Part shown: piece after piece, positions 18,566-26,619 of the stretch
How positions within the stretch are numbered: the first letter of the stretch is position 1
How the letters are laid out: each line of letters starts with the position of its first letter
Assembly: GCF_023101145.1 (NCBI RefSeq)
Contig: NZ_CP073714.1
Coordinates: forward strand, 1,116,001-1,180,000
Source: Paenibacillus pabuli
GTDB taxonomy: Bacteria > Bacillota > Bacilli > Paenibacillales > Paenibacillaceae
Length of the DNA stretch: 64,000 bases
Reading direction: 5' to 3'
The notes under the pieces: model-generated
Database searches by the model: none
The model's input: the letters and a program-made list of their open reading frames with translations, nothing else
Told to the model about the DNA's origin: nothing
Program-made: the position numbers and the translations under genes

Positions 18566-18850
18566 ATGCCACTCGTAACCCCATTTCAGAACAGTGTAAG
18601 ATTTGCTGCAACCATTGGTGACGGAACGGGTACCGGAGCAACGTTTGCGATTGCTGCAACTGCTTTTACAAACGACGCCGGTGCAGCTGCAACGGCATTT
18701 CCAGGCACGTTCAATTATTACAATCTTTATATTAACGGCATTATGCAGACAGCGGATACTTCCACTGTTACAACAACCACAATTACGATTCCCGGTGGAG
18801 ACGCACTGAATGCTGGAATTCCAGTCGTTGTACAATTCGTAGTATCTTAA
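18566..18850 (+). CDS. Stand-alone DUF4183 protein
   Basis: 94 aa; AGGAGG 8 nt before ATG 18566. The sequence FNYYNLYINGIMQTADTST with a following beta-strand pattern matches the DUF4183 tail of the preceding collagen-like protein ([17 protein letters not shown]). Rich in Ala/Thr and lacking a signal peptide. It may co-assemble with the collagen-like protein. A terminator follows at 18886. Confidence 0.8.
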   Translation: MPLVTPFQNSVRFAATIGDGTGTGATFAIAATAFTNDAGAAATAFPGTFNYYNLYINGIMQTADTSTVTTTTITIPGGDALNAGIPVVVQFVVS

Positions 18851-18885
18851 TGTTTACCTGAATCATGCTGCATCATTATCTTGAT

Positions 18886-18919
18886 CGGCTTCTATCGCAG
18901 ATAGAAGTCGTTCTTTTTT
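18886..18919 (+). terminator. Terminator after the DUF4183 pair
   Basis: CGGCTTCTATC pairs with GATAGAAGTCG (one wobble) around GCA, followed by TTCTTTTTT. Confidence 0.75.
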
Positions 18920-19084
18920 GTACAAGGCATCAGCCAACTTTATAGGGTATTATCGAACTTAACAAAATACCGAACTTGGTAATAGGAAGAAATAAACCTT
19001 TTAGACATGCCTAAATTCGAGGGAGGAAGAACGTTAATCTCAAATGATTTTATGTATTGCTTTTTACAATATTTGTTTGTTATG

Positions 19085-19108
19085 CTACTACATAGAATTA
19101 CATAGTAG
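19085..19108. promoter_or_regulatory. Possible PadR operator
   Basis: CTACTA (19085-19090) and TAGTAG (19103-19108) are inverted arms around a direct repeat of ACATAG, immediately before the padR-like gene. PadR proteins commonly repress their own operon, so this is a candidate site only. Confidence 0.3.
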
Positions 19109-19459
19109 GTGGTGTGTGAACTGAAGAATGAAATGATGAAAGGTTATATTGATGGTATTGTACTGTCTGTTCTGAGTAAGCAGGATGCATACGGGTATGA
19201 AATATCCAAAACGGTGCATGACGAGACGAACGGTCAGTTTGATCTGAAAGAAGGCACATTATATCCCGCGCTCAAACGAATGGAGGCCAATGGGTACATT
19301 GAGGGCTATTGGGGGGAGCAAATTGGAGGACCACGGCGACGATATTACCGAATAACCTCCCAAGGTCAAACTCAGCTCGACAAGTTGAGAACATCATGGA
19401 CGGATAACATTAAGATCATCAATATTTTCTTGGGAGGGAGTCTTCATGGAAATCATTGA
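19109..19459 (+). CDS. PadR-family transcriptional regulator
   Basis: 116 aa winged-helix protein. MKGYIDGIVLSVLSKQDAYGYEI, LKEGTLYPALKRMEANGYI and GGPRRRYYRITSQG are the classic PadR signatures. The start is uncertain: GTG 19109 or 19112, or ATG 19133. It overlaps the next gene by 14 nt, the usual PadR plus membrane-partner arrangement, so it probably represses this two-gene operon. Confidence 0.85.
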   Translation: MVCELKNEMMKGYIDGIVLSVLSKQDAYGYEISKTVHDETNGQFDLKEGTLYPALKRMEANGYIEGYWGEQIGGPRRRYYRITSQGQTQLDKLRTSWTDNIKIINIFLGGSLHGNH

Positions 19460-20333
19460 ACGATATGTAGATCAAGTACTCCGTTATACGTTTTTATCCA
19501 AACGGGAAAAGTCTGAGTGGAGAGAAGAAATGGCTGCTCATCTCCATTCGTCTATCGATCACTATAGAAATCAGGGCTATTCTGAAGAACAGGCTATTGA
19601 ACGCAGCATCCAACAATTTGGCTCTATCTCAGAACTACGCAGGACGGTAACCCAAGAAACATATGGATTCAATATGAGGACGATACTTGGCTGTGCTCTA
19701 GCAAGTTTTATCCTTTTCATAGTGTCAGTCGTAGGTGGACTAGTAGCCAATCAATACGGTGTACATAACCGATATATCGAGATTATGCCGATTGTTTTGA
19801 TTACCGTGAGTGCATTAAGCATCTGTATTATTTTCACGCGTAAACGTGTGGATCGACTTTGTCTGCTATCTCTGCCACTGTTATTTGCCTTAGGATATCT
19901 GCAAGCCTACTTTCAAATCTTGGTTGATTTTTGGGGTGAGGGATTATCGTTCACCATGTTTGAAAAGTTATTTTTCAGTGCTTCATATGATATTTCCGGT
20001 CGGATTGAAGTCATGTTGATCGGCGATTTGTTCCTGTTTACACAGGCGCTCATCATTTTTGCTATAAGTAAAAATCGGTACATGTCGATACTCCCGTTTG
20101 TCTTTTCCACCATATATACATTGGTTCATATGATGATATTCACTCTCTATTACGCATTCTTTACGTCAGAGCAGTTTAGTTCCTCGGTAACTCAGGGATA
20201 TGGCGTTTTCCTGGATGGTAATGTGCAGCGTTTGATCGAGATGGGGCTTAATTTGGTTATGGGTGCATTAGTGCTTGTATTATTGATGCTCTGGGGGAAA
20301 TGGAGTGCGAAAAGGAAGCTGAACTTAGCTTGA
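19446..20333 (+). CDS. PadR-associated membrane protein (permease prefix/HAAS domain)
   Basis: 295 aa. The N-terminal 70 residues (YVDQVLRYTFLSKREK...EEQAIERSIQQFGS) form the permease-prefix (HAAS-like) helical domain that goes with PadR regulators. Residues 80-285 hold about six to seven hydrophobic helices. No ATPase is encoded nearby. The role is unknown; it may act as a membrane sensor for the regulator encoded just upstream. Confidence 0.75.
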   Translation: MEIIERYVDQVLRYTFLSKREKSEWREEMAAHLHSSIDHYRNQGYSEEQAIERSIQQFGSISELRRTVTQETYGFNMRTILGCALASFILFIVSVVGGLVANQYGVHNRYIEIMPIVLITVSALSICIIFTRKRVDRLCLLSLPLLFALGYLQAYFQILVDFWGEGLSFTMFEKLFFSASYDISGRIEVMLIGDLFLFTQALIIFAISKNRYMSILPFVFSTIYTLVHMMIFTLYYAFFTSEQFSSSVTQGYGVFLDGNVQRLIEMGLNLVMGALVLVLLMLWGKWSAKRKLNLA

Positions 20334-20512
20334 TAGACGTGATTCAAGTGGCGTAAGAACATGCACTAATACGCAAAATAGCTGGCTCAGGAATGTTCCC
20401 CAACTACCGGATAACCGATGAGAAAATGAATCCTCCGTGTGATTCCAATTTCCTTTCTGACTTGTTAAAATTTAGGTACATATACTACGGTCAGGTTGGC
20501 GGTGAAGAGGGA

Positions 20513-21694
20513 ATGCAACGAATCGAGGTACATCCCGATGTATTGGAGGAAAAAGCCCGGTTGGTCCAGCAAAAGAAACAGGAACTGGAGCGAATGGTCC
20601 GAGAGCTGGAGAAATCCATCTATCTGTTGCAATCGGAATGGTCGGGTGTGACAGGGGAACGTTTCTTTTGGGATTTTATGCAGGTGAAAGAAGTCTTCCC
20701 TACTACACTGGGTATTTTGGATGATATCCAGAAAGAGTTTACCTTTGTAGCGAAAAATTTTAGGACAGTGGATGGCTCAGGTGAGGTTGCGCTGTATATA
20801 CCTGAAGAACTGAAACGAAATTTCGGTGTGGGGCTGCTCGACAAGTCGGTTGGAGAGACCGTAACTGGAATGGGCCAGACGGCAGAAGCTTTCATTAATA
20901 ATCCATTCAGTACAGCGGCTAGTGTGGCTTATGCCATGACTATAGGCAGAGTAGTCGATGTTGGGCGAGGGATTAAGTTTGCATTTGATACAGCCTGGGG
21001 AAACGGCACGGCTAGATCTGAAGTCGAGCAGTTTGTGGAAGAGCAGAAAAAGCAGGGCGATCAGGATGGATGGGGTTACTACAGTGGTTCGATGGCGGGT
21101 CAGGTACTGGCCTATGCTTTCTTTGGCAAGGCATTTCGTGCGGTAGAGAATAAGCATAGCGATCTGGGCGGATCGGGTGGGGGGAAAGGGAAAGAGGGGA
21201 ATGTTGGTAGTCTAGTTAGGGATGGAAACAAAACAAAATATACGAATCCTGCTGGGAATGAATTGACTTGGGTTGATCAACATCCGAAAAATATTAGTCG
21301 TGATATTGAGTCATTTGTTGAAAGTCCCAATATTGGTAAAGCGACAGAAGGAAAAGTTGCAAAACTCGTTTCGGAACAAAAAGAAGTTATAGGCTTTGGA
21401 CAAAAGGTTCAAAGGGAAGATAAAACACCAGCTGGTGATTTTGATGTGTTAACAAAAGATGAAATTATTGAAGTGAAAGCTTCTGCCGGCGCTCTAAAAG
21501 TTGATCAAATTGAAAAATATACAAATGTAAATCACAAAGATTTTTTGAATTCAGAAAACAGAAAAGTTATTGTATACATTGAAGAACCACTAATTAATCT
21601 AGCGCCTGAACAATTACAAAAATTGAATAAGATTAAGGATATGGGCGCAATTATTGTAAACTCAGATGAAGAATTGAGAGGAGTTTTAAAGTAA
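20513..21694 (+). CDS. WXG100-type polymorphic toxin with PD-(D/E)XK-like nuclease tip
   Basis: 393 aa from ATG 20513, preceded by GGCGGTG 8 nt upstream, a feature conserved in the paralogue at 24256; the frame extends to 20393. Residues 1-100 form a WXG100 helical hairpin (SEWSGVTGERFF) as exported by type VII (Yuk/Ess) secretion. Residues 105-215 form a hydrophobic pretoxin region and a Gly/Lys-rich linker follows. The tip (about 235-393) has D311 and E320-x-K322 in FDVLTKDEIIEVKAS, fitting a PD-(D/E)XK nuclease core. The immunity gene begins directly after the stop. Homologous tips occur here and at 32306. Nuclease activity is inferred. Confidence 0.75.
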   Translation: MQRIEVHPDVLEEKARLVQQKKQELERMVRELEKSIYLLQSEWSGVTGERFFWDFMQVKEVFPTTLGILDDIQKEFTFVAKNFRTVDGSGEVALYIPEELKRNFGVGLLDKSVGETVTGMGQTAEAFINNPFSTAASVAYAMTIGRVVDVGRGIKFAFDTAWGNGTARSEVEQFVEEQKKQGDQDGWGYYSGSMAGQVLAYAFFGKAFRAVENKHSDLGGSGGGKGKEGNVGSLVRDGNKTKYTNPAGNELTWVDQHPKNISRDIESFVESPNIGKATEGKVAKLVSEQKEVIGFGQKVQREDKTPAGDFDVLTKDEIIEVKASAGALKVDQIEKYTNVNHKDFLNSENRKVIVYIEEPLINLAPEQLQKLNKIKDMGAIIVNSDEELRGVLK

Positions 21695-22177
21695 ATGGGA
21701 ACCTCATCATTTTTTTTAGTTGAAAGAGACAAATACTCACCAGATAACTTACTATCATCCATAATGTTAGCAGCTTTTCATTCTGATGCCATGCTTTACT
21801 ACCGAAATGAAAAGTATTTTACCGAGGATGAACAATTCAAGTACACAACAATCAGTATCATGCAGGATCCAGATATGGATGATAATAAATTTTTAATATA
21901 CCTTGATGGAGTTAAGAACGATGGGCTTGAGTTTTATAATAATGGACAATTTCAAGGATTAGAAGCTTCCCTTTCTTTATATCAAGTTGGTTGTATCGAG
22001 GATGTGGATGATAACGAGAAGTTACTTTTTAGTTTTGTGTATGAATACTTGAAATTAAATCCCCGTCAATATTATTGGTTGGGAGGTTATAATTGGGTTT
22101 ACAGTTGGGAGGATATGAAAAAACTTAAATCATTGCCGTTTGATCCGGATTGGTGTTATAAAAATCCACAACTCTAA
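21695..22177 (+). CDS. Immunity protein for the adjacent nuclease toxin
   Basis: 160 aa, acidic. ATG 21695 follows the toxin stop without a gap. Same family as the proteins at 25958 and 33547: an N-terminal SSFFLVERD-like strand, an acidic middle, and a shared C-terminal pattern of W, DMKKLK and DWCYKNP. Position and paralogy argue for immunity to the PD-(D/E)XK-like tip; the family itself is not one I can name. Confidence 0.7.
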   Translation: MGTSSFFLVERDKYSPDNLLSSIMLAAFHSDAMLYYRNEKYFTEDEQFKYTTISIMQDPDMDDNKFLIYLDGVKNDGLEFYNNGQFQGLEASLSLYQVGCIEDVDDNEKLLFSFVYEYLKLNPRQYYWLGGYNWVYSWEDMKKLKSLPFDPDWCYKNPQL

Positions 22178-22328
22178 ACACCCTGATGCATGTGATGAAT
22201 TCTTGAAAAACTTCAAAAAGCCTTTTCTAACTTGATTAAAAAATAGGAATAGGCTTCTTTCTACAAGGGTAGCTCACATAAGAAATGAATCTTATAAGCA
22301 AGTATAAAAGAACAATGCACACCATCCA

Positions 22329-22354
22329 CCGGACTATCTTAGTTCGGTTTTTTT
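22329..22354 (+). terminator. Terminator of the first toxin/immunity pair
   Basis: CCGGACTA and TAGTTCGG (one wobble) with a 3-nt loop, followed by TTTTTTT. Confidence 0.75.
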
Positions 22355-22367
22355 GGGGATTAAGTAA

Positions 22368-22583
22368 ATGTCTATCAGTGCAGTAATACTTGAACCACAG
22401 AATGATTTTGAAAAGGATTTTCTTGTTCCAGTTGTAATAGAATCTTTTTTCAAGGAATGCCGGCAACCTGCTGTTGAATTATTAGAGTTAAAATGGATAG
22501 ATCTCTTTTCAACTGGTGTTGATGTAGAAGAGGAAGACGTGCCGATGATTATTGAGGAACTACCCAGAGAGATTCTAAATTAG
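22368..22583 (+). CDS. Small acidic protein, possibly immunity-related
   Basis: 71 aa from ATG 22368, with only a weak GGGG-type RBS and starting 13 nt after a terminator. The product is acidic (VDVEEEDVPMIIEELP) and not recognised. It may be the tail of an immunity-type gene left by recombination in the island. Confidence 0.4.
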   Translation: MSISAVILEPQNDFEKDFLVPVVIESFFKECRQPAVELLELKWIDLFSTGVDVEEEDVPMIIEELPREILN

Positions 22584-22651
22584 AAGTGCTTTCTTTATGA
22601 ACGGGTGGCAAGAGAAATTAGGCATCAGTGATACAAGAACTAGAGTAGAGG

Positions 22652-22689
22652 ATTAAAATATACTCGACTATATATAAGTGACACGCATT
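22652..22689 (+). pseudogene. Remnant of an immunity gene
   Basis: 38 bp nearly identical (a few differences) to 26098-26136, which lies inside the intact immunity gene 25958-26446 and encodes ALKYTRLYISDTP. The copy sits outside any gene, so it is a fragment left by recombination or deletion. Confidence 0.6.
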
Positions 22690-22713
22690 TAAAAAAGTGA
22701 GGTGAAAATGAAT

Positions 22714-23184
22714 ATGGATTTTCTTTACACTAAGCCATATGTTCCAGGAGTGATAGACGACACACCAGTGGACCTGGAATCGTGGTTTATAGATGATTCA
22801 AGAGAGAGGATGGAAGAGAGGTTAAGAAGCATATCTCTGAATGACCTAATCATTGAGTTAATTAATATATTTAATGATGGCGAACCCAATTATCAAGTTC
22901 TCTTAGGTTTATTAGGTGAAAAAGTTGTTAAGGAAGTTCGAGGAGAAAAGACTGTCTATAGCCTAGGTGGTATTTTGCGTTCTGAAGACGATATAAAGAG
23001 AGTTGAGATCGAAATTGATGATGAGGGTCTGAATATAAAAAAAATGAATATTTTTATTAATCAAGCTGCACTTTTACTTCAAAAGGAGATAACTAACCTG
23101 CGTGTTGATATTCACACTCAAAAAACAAGCGATTACTTATCCATTTCTATTAAAGATAAGATGATTACCTTATTTTCAATGTAA
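22714..23184 (+). CDS. Orphan immunity-like protein
   Basis: 156 aa from ATG 22714 (AGGTG 9 nt upstream; ATG 22708 is an alternative). Acidic, with N-terminal MDFLYTKPYVPGVIDDTP and two helical stretches; cytoplasmic. No domain recognised. It lies between toxin modules without its own toxin and ends in a terminator that is duplicated after the immunity gene at 25958. Immunity function is inferred from context only. Confidence 0.55.
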   Translation: MDFLYTKPYVPGVIDDTPVDLESWFIDDSRERMEERLRSISLNDLIIELINIFNDGEPNYQVLLGLLGEKVVKEVRGEKTVYSLGGILRSEDDIKRVEIEIDDEGLNIKKMNIFINQAALLLQKEITNLRVDIHTQKTSDYLSISIKDKMITLFSM

Positions 23185-23278
23185 GACAGAAGACTTTCAT
23201 ACTACCTTATAACCCATAAATGGTGCAGCGGAAAGGTGTGGTATGAGTTGTACACATCTCTGAATGATCATATCATTG

Positions 23279-23309
23279 AGCACTTCTACTAGACAACGTA
23301 GAGGTGCTT
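23279..23309 (+). terminator. Terminator, copy A
   Basis: AGCACTTCTAC pairs with GTAGAGGTGCT, followed by TCTT. The same stem recurs at 26459. Confidence 0.55.
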
Positions 23310-23341
23310 CTTACTATAAAATCTTAGGAGAATAAATTGCC

Positions 23342-24004
23342 ATGATACTAAAAAAACGACTTTTAATGATCGGATGTTGTATTGCCTTTGTGATCTTACT
23401 TATTCTAACCTATAGCTTTTATAAAGAAAAAAGAATGTATGAACAGTATCTAACGATGAATGTACGACAAGATATGGTTGATCTGAAGAGTACCATTATA
23501 AATAATGATAGTTTATTTAACCGAATACTTAAGAATGAAATAATAACAAACGAGATGGTTGAGGATGGAGAACAAGCAAGCCAGCTCTATTACAACTTTA
23601 CAGATATGGCGCAGATTATGGATAAGTATAACTTGATGAATCTAAGTTTCAGCGAAGAAGCCAACTGGCTGGTAAAACCCGCAGCATTATTTACAAATGG
23701 CTTAGGCCAAGATGACATTTTGCCACCTACGCTTCACCGCATGCGAATGACGTTCGAGAGGCTGGATATAACCAATTATCCTGTAACAGCTGAACTTAAA
23801 GCCAGAATCGAGGAGTACCAGCAGTTAAATCATCGATGGCTAAACATTGTTGGGGACTTTGAATCCAAGGAAATTAACGAGAATGACTGGCCCCAAATCT
23901 TGAATGATCTGGAGCAAGTGACCCGTGCTTATTTTAGTGAGAAAAAAGTAGATTTCGTGGAGGATGACGTTTGGAGAGATGCTTTGAATCCAAGATACGA
24001 ATGA
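23342..24004 (+). CDS. Membrane-anchored protein of unknown function
   Basis: 220 aa; TAGGAG precedes ATG 23342. One N-terminal transmembrane helix (IGCCIAFVILLILTYSFY), then a charged helical extracytoplasmic domain of about 190 residues (YEQYLTMNVRQDMVDLKS ... VWRDALNPRYE). No known domain recognised. It lies directly upstream of the second toxin module and could be part of the cell-surface side of the type VII toxin locus, but this rests on position only. Confidence 0.65.
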   Translation: MILKKRLLMIGCCIAFVILLILTYSFYKEKRMYEQYLTMNVRQDMVDLKSTIINNDSLFNRILKNEIITNEMVEDGEQASQLYYNFTDMAQIMDKYNLMNLSFSEEANWLVKPAALFTNGLGQDDILPPTLHRMRMTFERLDITNYPVTAELKARIEEYQQLNHRWLNIVGDFESKEINENDWPQILNDLEQVTRAYFSEKKVDFVEDDVWRDALNPRYE

Positions 24005-24255
24005 TGAATATCCCCATAGATGACCGGATCGAATGGGTGGAAGTCAGTTAATCGTTTCATCAGCTTTATACAACGGCAAAACAGTCATTTTGTCTAAATA
24101 CAAAGTGCACTAACACGCAAATATCTGGCTAATGAACGTTTCCCGCCTGCTGCCTCTCTAACGAGAAAATGAATCCTCCGTTTGATTCCAATCAAACTCT
24201 TCATTTGTTAAAATTTAGGTATAACGACTACAATCAGGTTGGCGGTGAAGATAGG

Positions 24256-25389
24256 ATGCAACGTATTCAGGTACATCCCGATGTGTTGGACGAGAAAGCT
24301 CTATTGGTCCAGCAGAAGAAACAGGAACTGGAGCGAATGGTCTGGGAACTGGAGAAATCCATCTATATGTTGCAATCCGATTGGTCGGGTGTGACCGGAG
24401 AGCGTTTCTTCTGGGATTTTATGCAGGCAAAAGAAGTGTTCCCGAATACACTCGGGCTGTTGGATGATATCCAGAAAGAGTTTACCTTTGTAGCGAAAAA
24501 TTTTAGGACAGTGGATGGCTCAGGTGAGGTTGCACTATATATACCTGAAGAGCTGAAAAGAAATTTCAGTGTGGGGTTGCTAGATAAATCGGTGGGAGAA
24601 ACATTAACCGGAATGGGTCAGACGGCGGAGGCGCTCTTTTATGATCCATTCGGCACGGTCGCCAGTGTGGCCTATGGTCTGACTTTGGGTAAGGTGGTCG
24701 ATGTTGGCCGAGGCATTAAGTTTGCTTGGGATGCAGCTTGGGGAAACGGAACAGCCAGGTCTGACATAGAGCAATTTGTGGATGAGCAGAAGAAACAGAT
24801 CGGTGAGAGTGGGGCAGGATACTACGGTGGCTCTGTGATGGGCCAGGTGTTGGCCTATGCCTTTGTTGGCAAAGCTCTTCGTTCGAAGGATGACATTGGA
24901 TCAGGAGGGGGAGGCAAGAAAAAGTCGGATAAGAGTAAAGAAGGGACTGGACAAGATGGTAAACCTGTTGTAGATAAAGAGAGATGGCTCGGAAGTCTAC
25001 AAAATACAGAAAACTTTAAAACAGGAACTAAAGAAAACGGATTAAGCCATATTTTTGGTGGTGAAATACTCAAAAATGGGAATGCCAATGGTTTTCATTA
25101 TGAAGGGATGCCAAATAGTAACGGCAAAATTGTCGGGAAAGTTGATACACCTAATGAATTTGGTGTCTATCAAGCCAATGTTGAAATTAATGGAGTACCA
25201 AAAGGACCCAAATCCACATTTTTTCCAAAGGAATGGACACCACAACAGGTAATTGATTCAGTAAATGAAGCTTTTAATAATAAAGTAAATATAAAAAACA
25301 ATAAATATATAGGGAAAACAAGCACAGGAATGGAAATAGAGCTTATTTTAAGAAATGATAAGATAATTTCAGCATACCCAATATACTGA
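24256..25389 (+). CDS. WXG100-type polymorphic toxin with EndoU-like ribonuclease tip
   Basis: 377 aa from ATG 24256. The first 230 residues are nearly the same as in the toxin at 20513, then diverge after the GSGGGGKKKSDK linker. The tip (about 250-377) shows the bacterial EndoU pattern: H265 in GLSHIFGGE, H281 in GFHYEG and K319-S-T321 in PKSTFFPKEW, followed by the VIDSVNEAFNN helix. EndoU domains cleave RNA, often tRNA, in contact-dependent toxins. A candidate immunity gene follows. Confidence 0.8.
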   Translation: MQRIQVHPDVLDEKALLVQQKKQELERMVWELEKSIYMLQSDWSGVTGERFFWDFMQAKEVFPNTLGLLDDIQKEFTFVAKNFRTVDGSGEVALYIPEELKRNFSVGLLDKSVGETLTGMGQTAEALFYDPFGTVASVAYGLTLGKVVDVGRGIKFAWDAAWGNGTARSDIEQFVDEQKKQIGESGAGYYGGSVMGQVLAYAFVGKALRSKDDIGSGGGGKKKSDKSKEGTGQDGKPVVDKERWLGSLQNTENFKTGTKENGLSHIFGGEILKNGNANGFHYEGMPNSNGKIVGKVDTPNEFGVYQANVEINGVPKGPKSTFFPKEWTPQQVIDSVNEAFNNKVNIKNNKYIGKTSTGMEIELILRNDKIISAYPIY

Positions 25390-25408
25390 ATTGGAGGGTA
25401 AATTAGTG

Positions 25409-25879
25409 ATGATAAAATATAAATATAAATTAAAATATATGGATGAATTTAATATGGTTGTATTGGATTTTGACGAGGAAAAATCACTAGAGTTCGCTAG
25501 TATGATAAGTGATCCCTTAGGATCTGATATACCTTGGAGATTTAAAGATTTGAAAAAAGATATTGAGAATTACTTTGAATTATTAAGGGGGGAAATACCT
25601 GAATACAGACATGGAGGAAACGCATCCAGCGTTATATCACATAAAGACTATACAATAATTGAAGATCCATTTTATGATGATGAAGAAGATGAAATTGAAC
25701 CGATCTGTAAATTAGAGACAGTTGAATTTGTGAAAATTATATTACTATGGGCTTACGAAACTTACAAATTTAAAAGTAAAAAGGGAGTGATTGCAATAAA
25801 GGAGGCAGAAATGGTTATGAAGTGGGTTGAACAAAAGATGTTAGAAGTTGAGAGTATAGAAAATGAATCTATACAATAG
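25409..25879 (+). CDS. Candidate immunity protein for the EndoU toxin
   Basis: 156 aa, from ATG 25409 or GTG 25406 (TTGGAGGG upstream). Strongly acidic (EDPFYDDEEDEIEP) with a helical C-terminus (FVKIILLWAYETYKF). It begins within 20 nt of the EndoU toxin stop. It is unrelated to the immunity family at 21695/25958/33547, as expected for a different toxin tip. Confidence 0.65.
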   Translation: MIKYKYKLKYMDEFNMVVLDFDEEKSLEFASMISDPLGSDIPWRFKDLKKDIENYFELLRGEIPEYRHGGNASSVISHKDYTIIEDPFYDDEEDEIEPICKLETVEFVKIILLWAYETYKFKSKKGVIAIKEAEMVMKWVEQKMLEVESIENESIQ

Positions 25880-25957
25880 ATGATGTAAAGCGCATTCCTA
25901 ATCATGGTCGGCAAGCAGTGAAGAGTTGTATCATCTTATTATTGGGAGATTTAATTC

Positions 25958-26446
25958 ATGGGGATATCATCTTTTATACTATTTAAACATGGAGAGGGCA
26001 TGCCAACTTATCTTTTATTGAGTACTGCTCGGAACATATGTAAAAAAGAGAATCTTTTCTTTTATAGGGATGAAGAAACTTACAATAGCGAAGGTGCATT
26101 AAAATATACTCGACTGTATATAAGCGACACCCCATTCAAGGAGAATTACTCAAGGACGCTTAGCTTTAGTTTATATGGTGAACCTTATGAATTTCAAACC
26201 GTTACTTATGACTGGGATGATACGCAAAATGAATATTTTAAAGCAGTAGTATCTGATGATTTTGATGATAATGAGGATTTATTATTTAAATTTCTTTTTG
26301 CTTTTCTGAGCGAATTCCCCGATGCAAGAGTATGGATTGAGGAAGATTGGTTTTACAATTTGGAAGATATGAAAAAGATAAAGGCATCCTACAATAATAA
26401 TTGGTGCTATATAGATCCAAAAAAACATTTAAGTAAAAAACAATAA
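25958..26446 (+). CDS. Orphan immunity protein (paralogue of the 21695 and 33547 proteins)
   Basis: 162 aa from ATG 25958. SSFILFKHGEG start and WIEEDWFYNLEDMKKIK...NWCYIDPK end match the immunity proteins of the two PD-(D/E)XK-like toxins. It has no such toxin beside it: its upstream neighbour is the EndoU immunity gene. It probably protects against related toxins from other strains. Low GC. Confidence 0.65.
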   Translation: MGISSFILFKHGEGMPTYLLLSTARNICKKENLFFYRDEETYNSEGALKYTRLYISDTPFKENYSRTLSFSLYGEPYEFQTVTYDWDDTQNEYFKAVVSDDFDDNEDLLFKFLFAFLSEFPDARVWIEEDWFYNLEDMKKIKASYNNNWCYIDPKKHLSKKQ

Positions 26447-26458
26447 TTAAGATTCAGG

Positions 26459-26492
26459 CACTTCTACCAGACCCTAAGTAGAGGTGTTTTTT
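26459..26492 (+). terminator. Terminator, copy B
   Basis: CACTTCTAC pairs with GTAGAGGTG (one wobble), then TTTTTT. Near-duplicate of the hairpin at 23279. Confidence 0.75.
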
Positions 26493-26619
26493 CCTATGAA
26501 ATCAAACAACTAATGAAATCTTCCACAGATTGGTCGATAATATAGAAGAAACAACTTGCAGCTCACCATATACATAGAGAACGATCCACAACCATCCTAC
26601 ACCCACACGAGGTATATTC

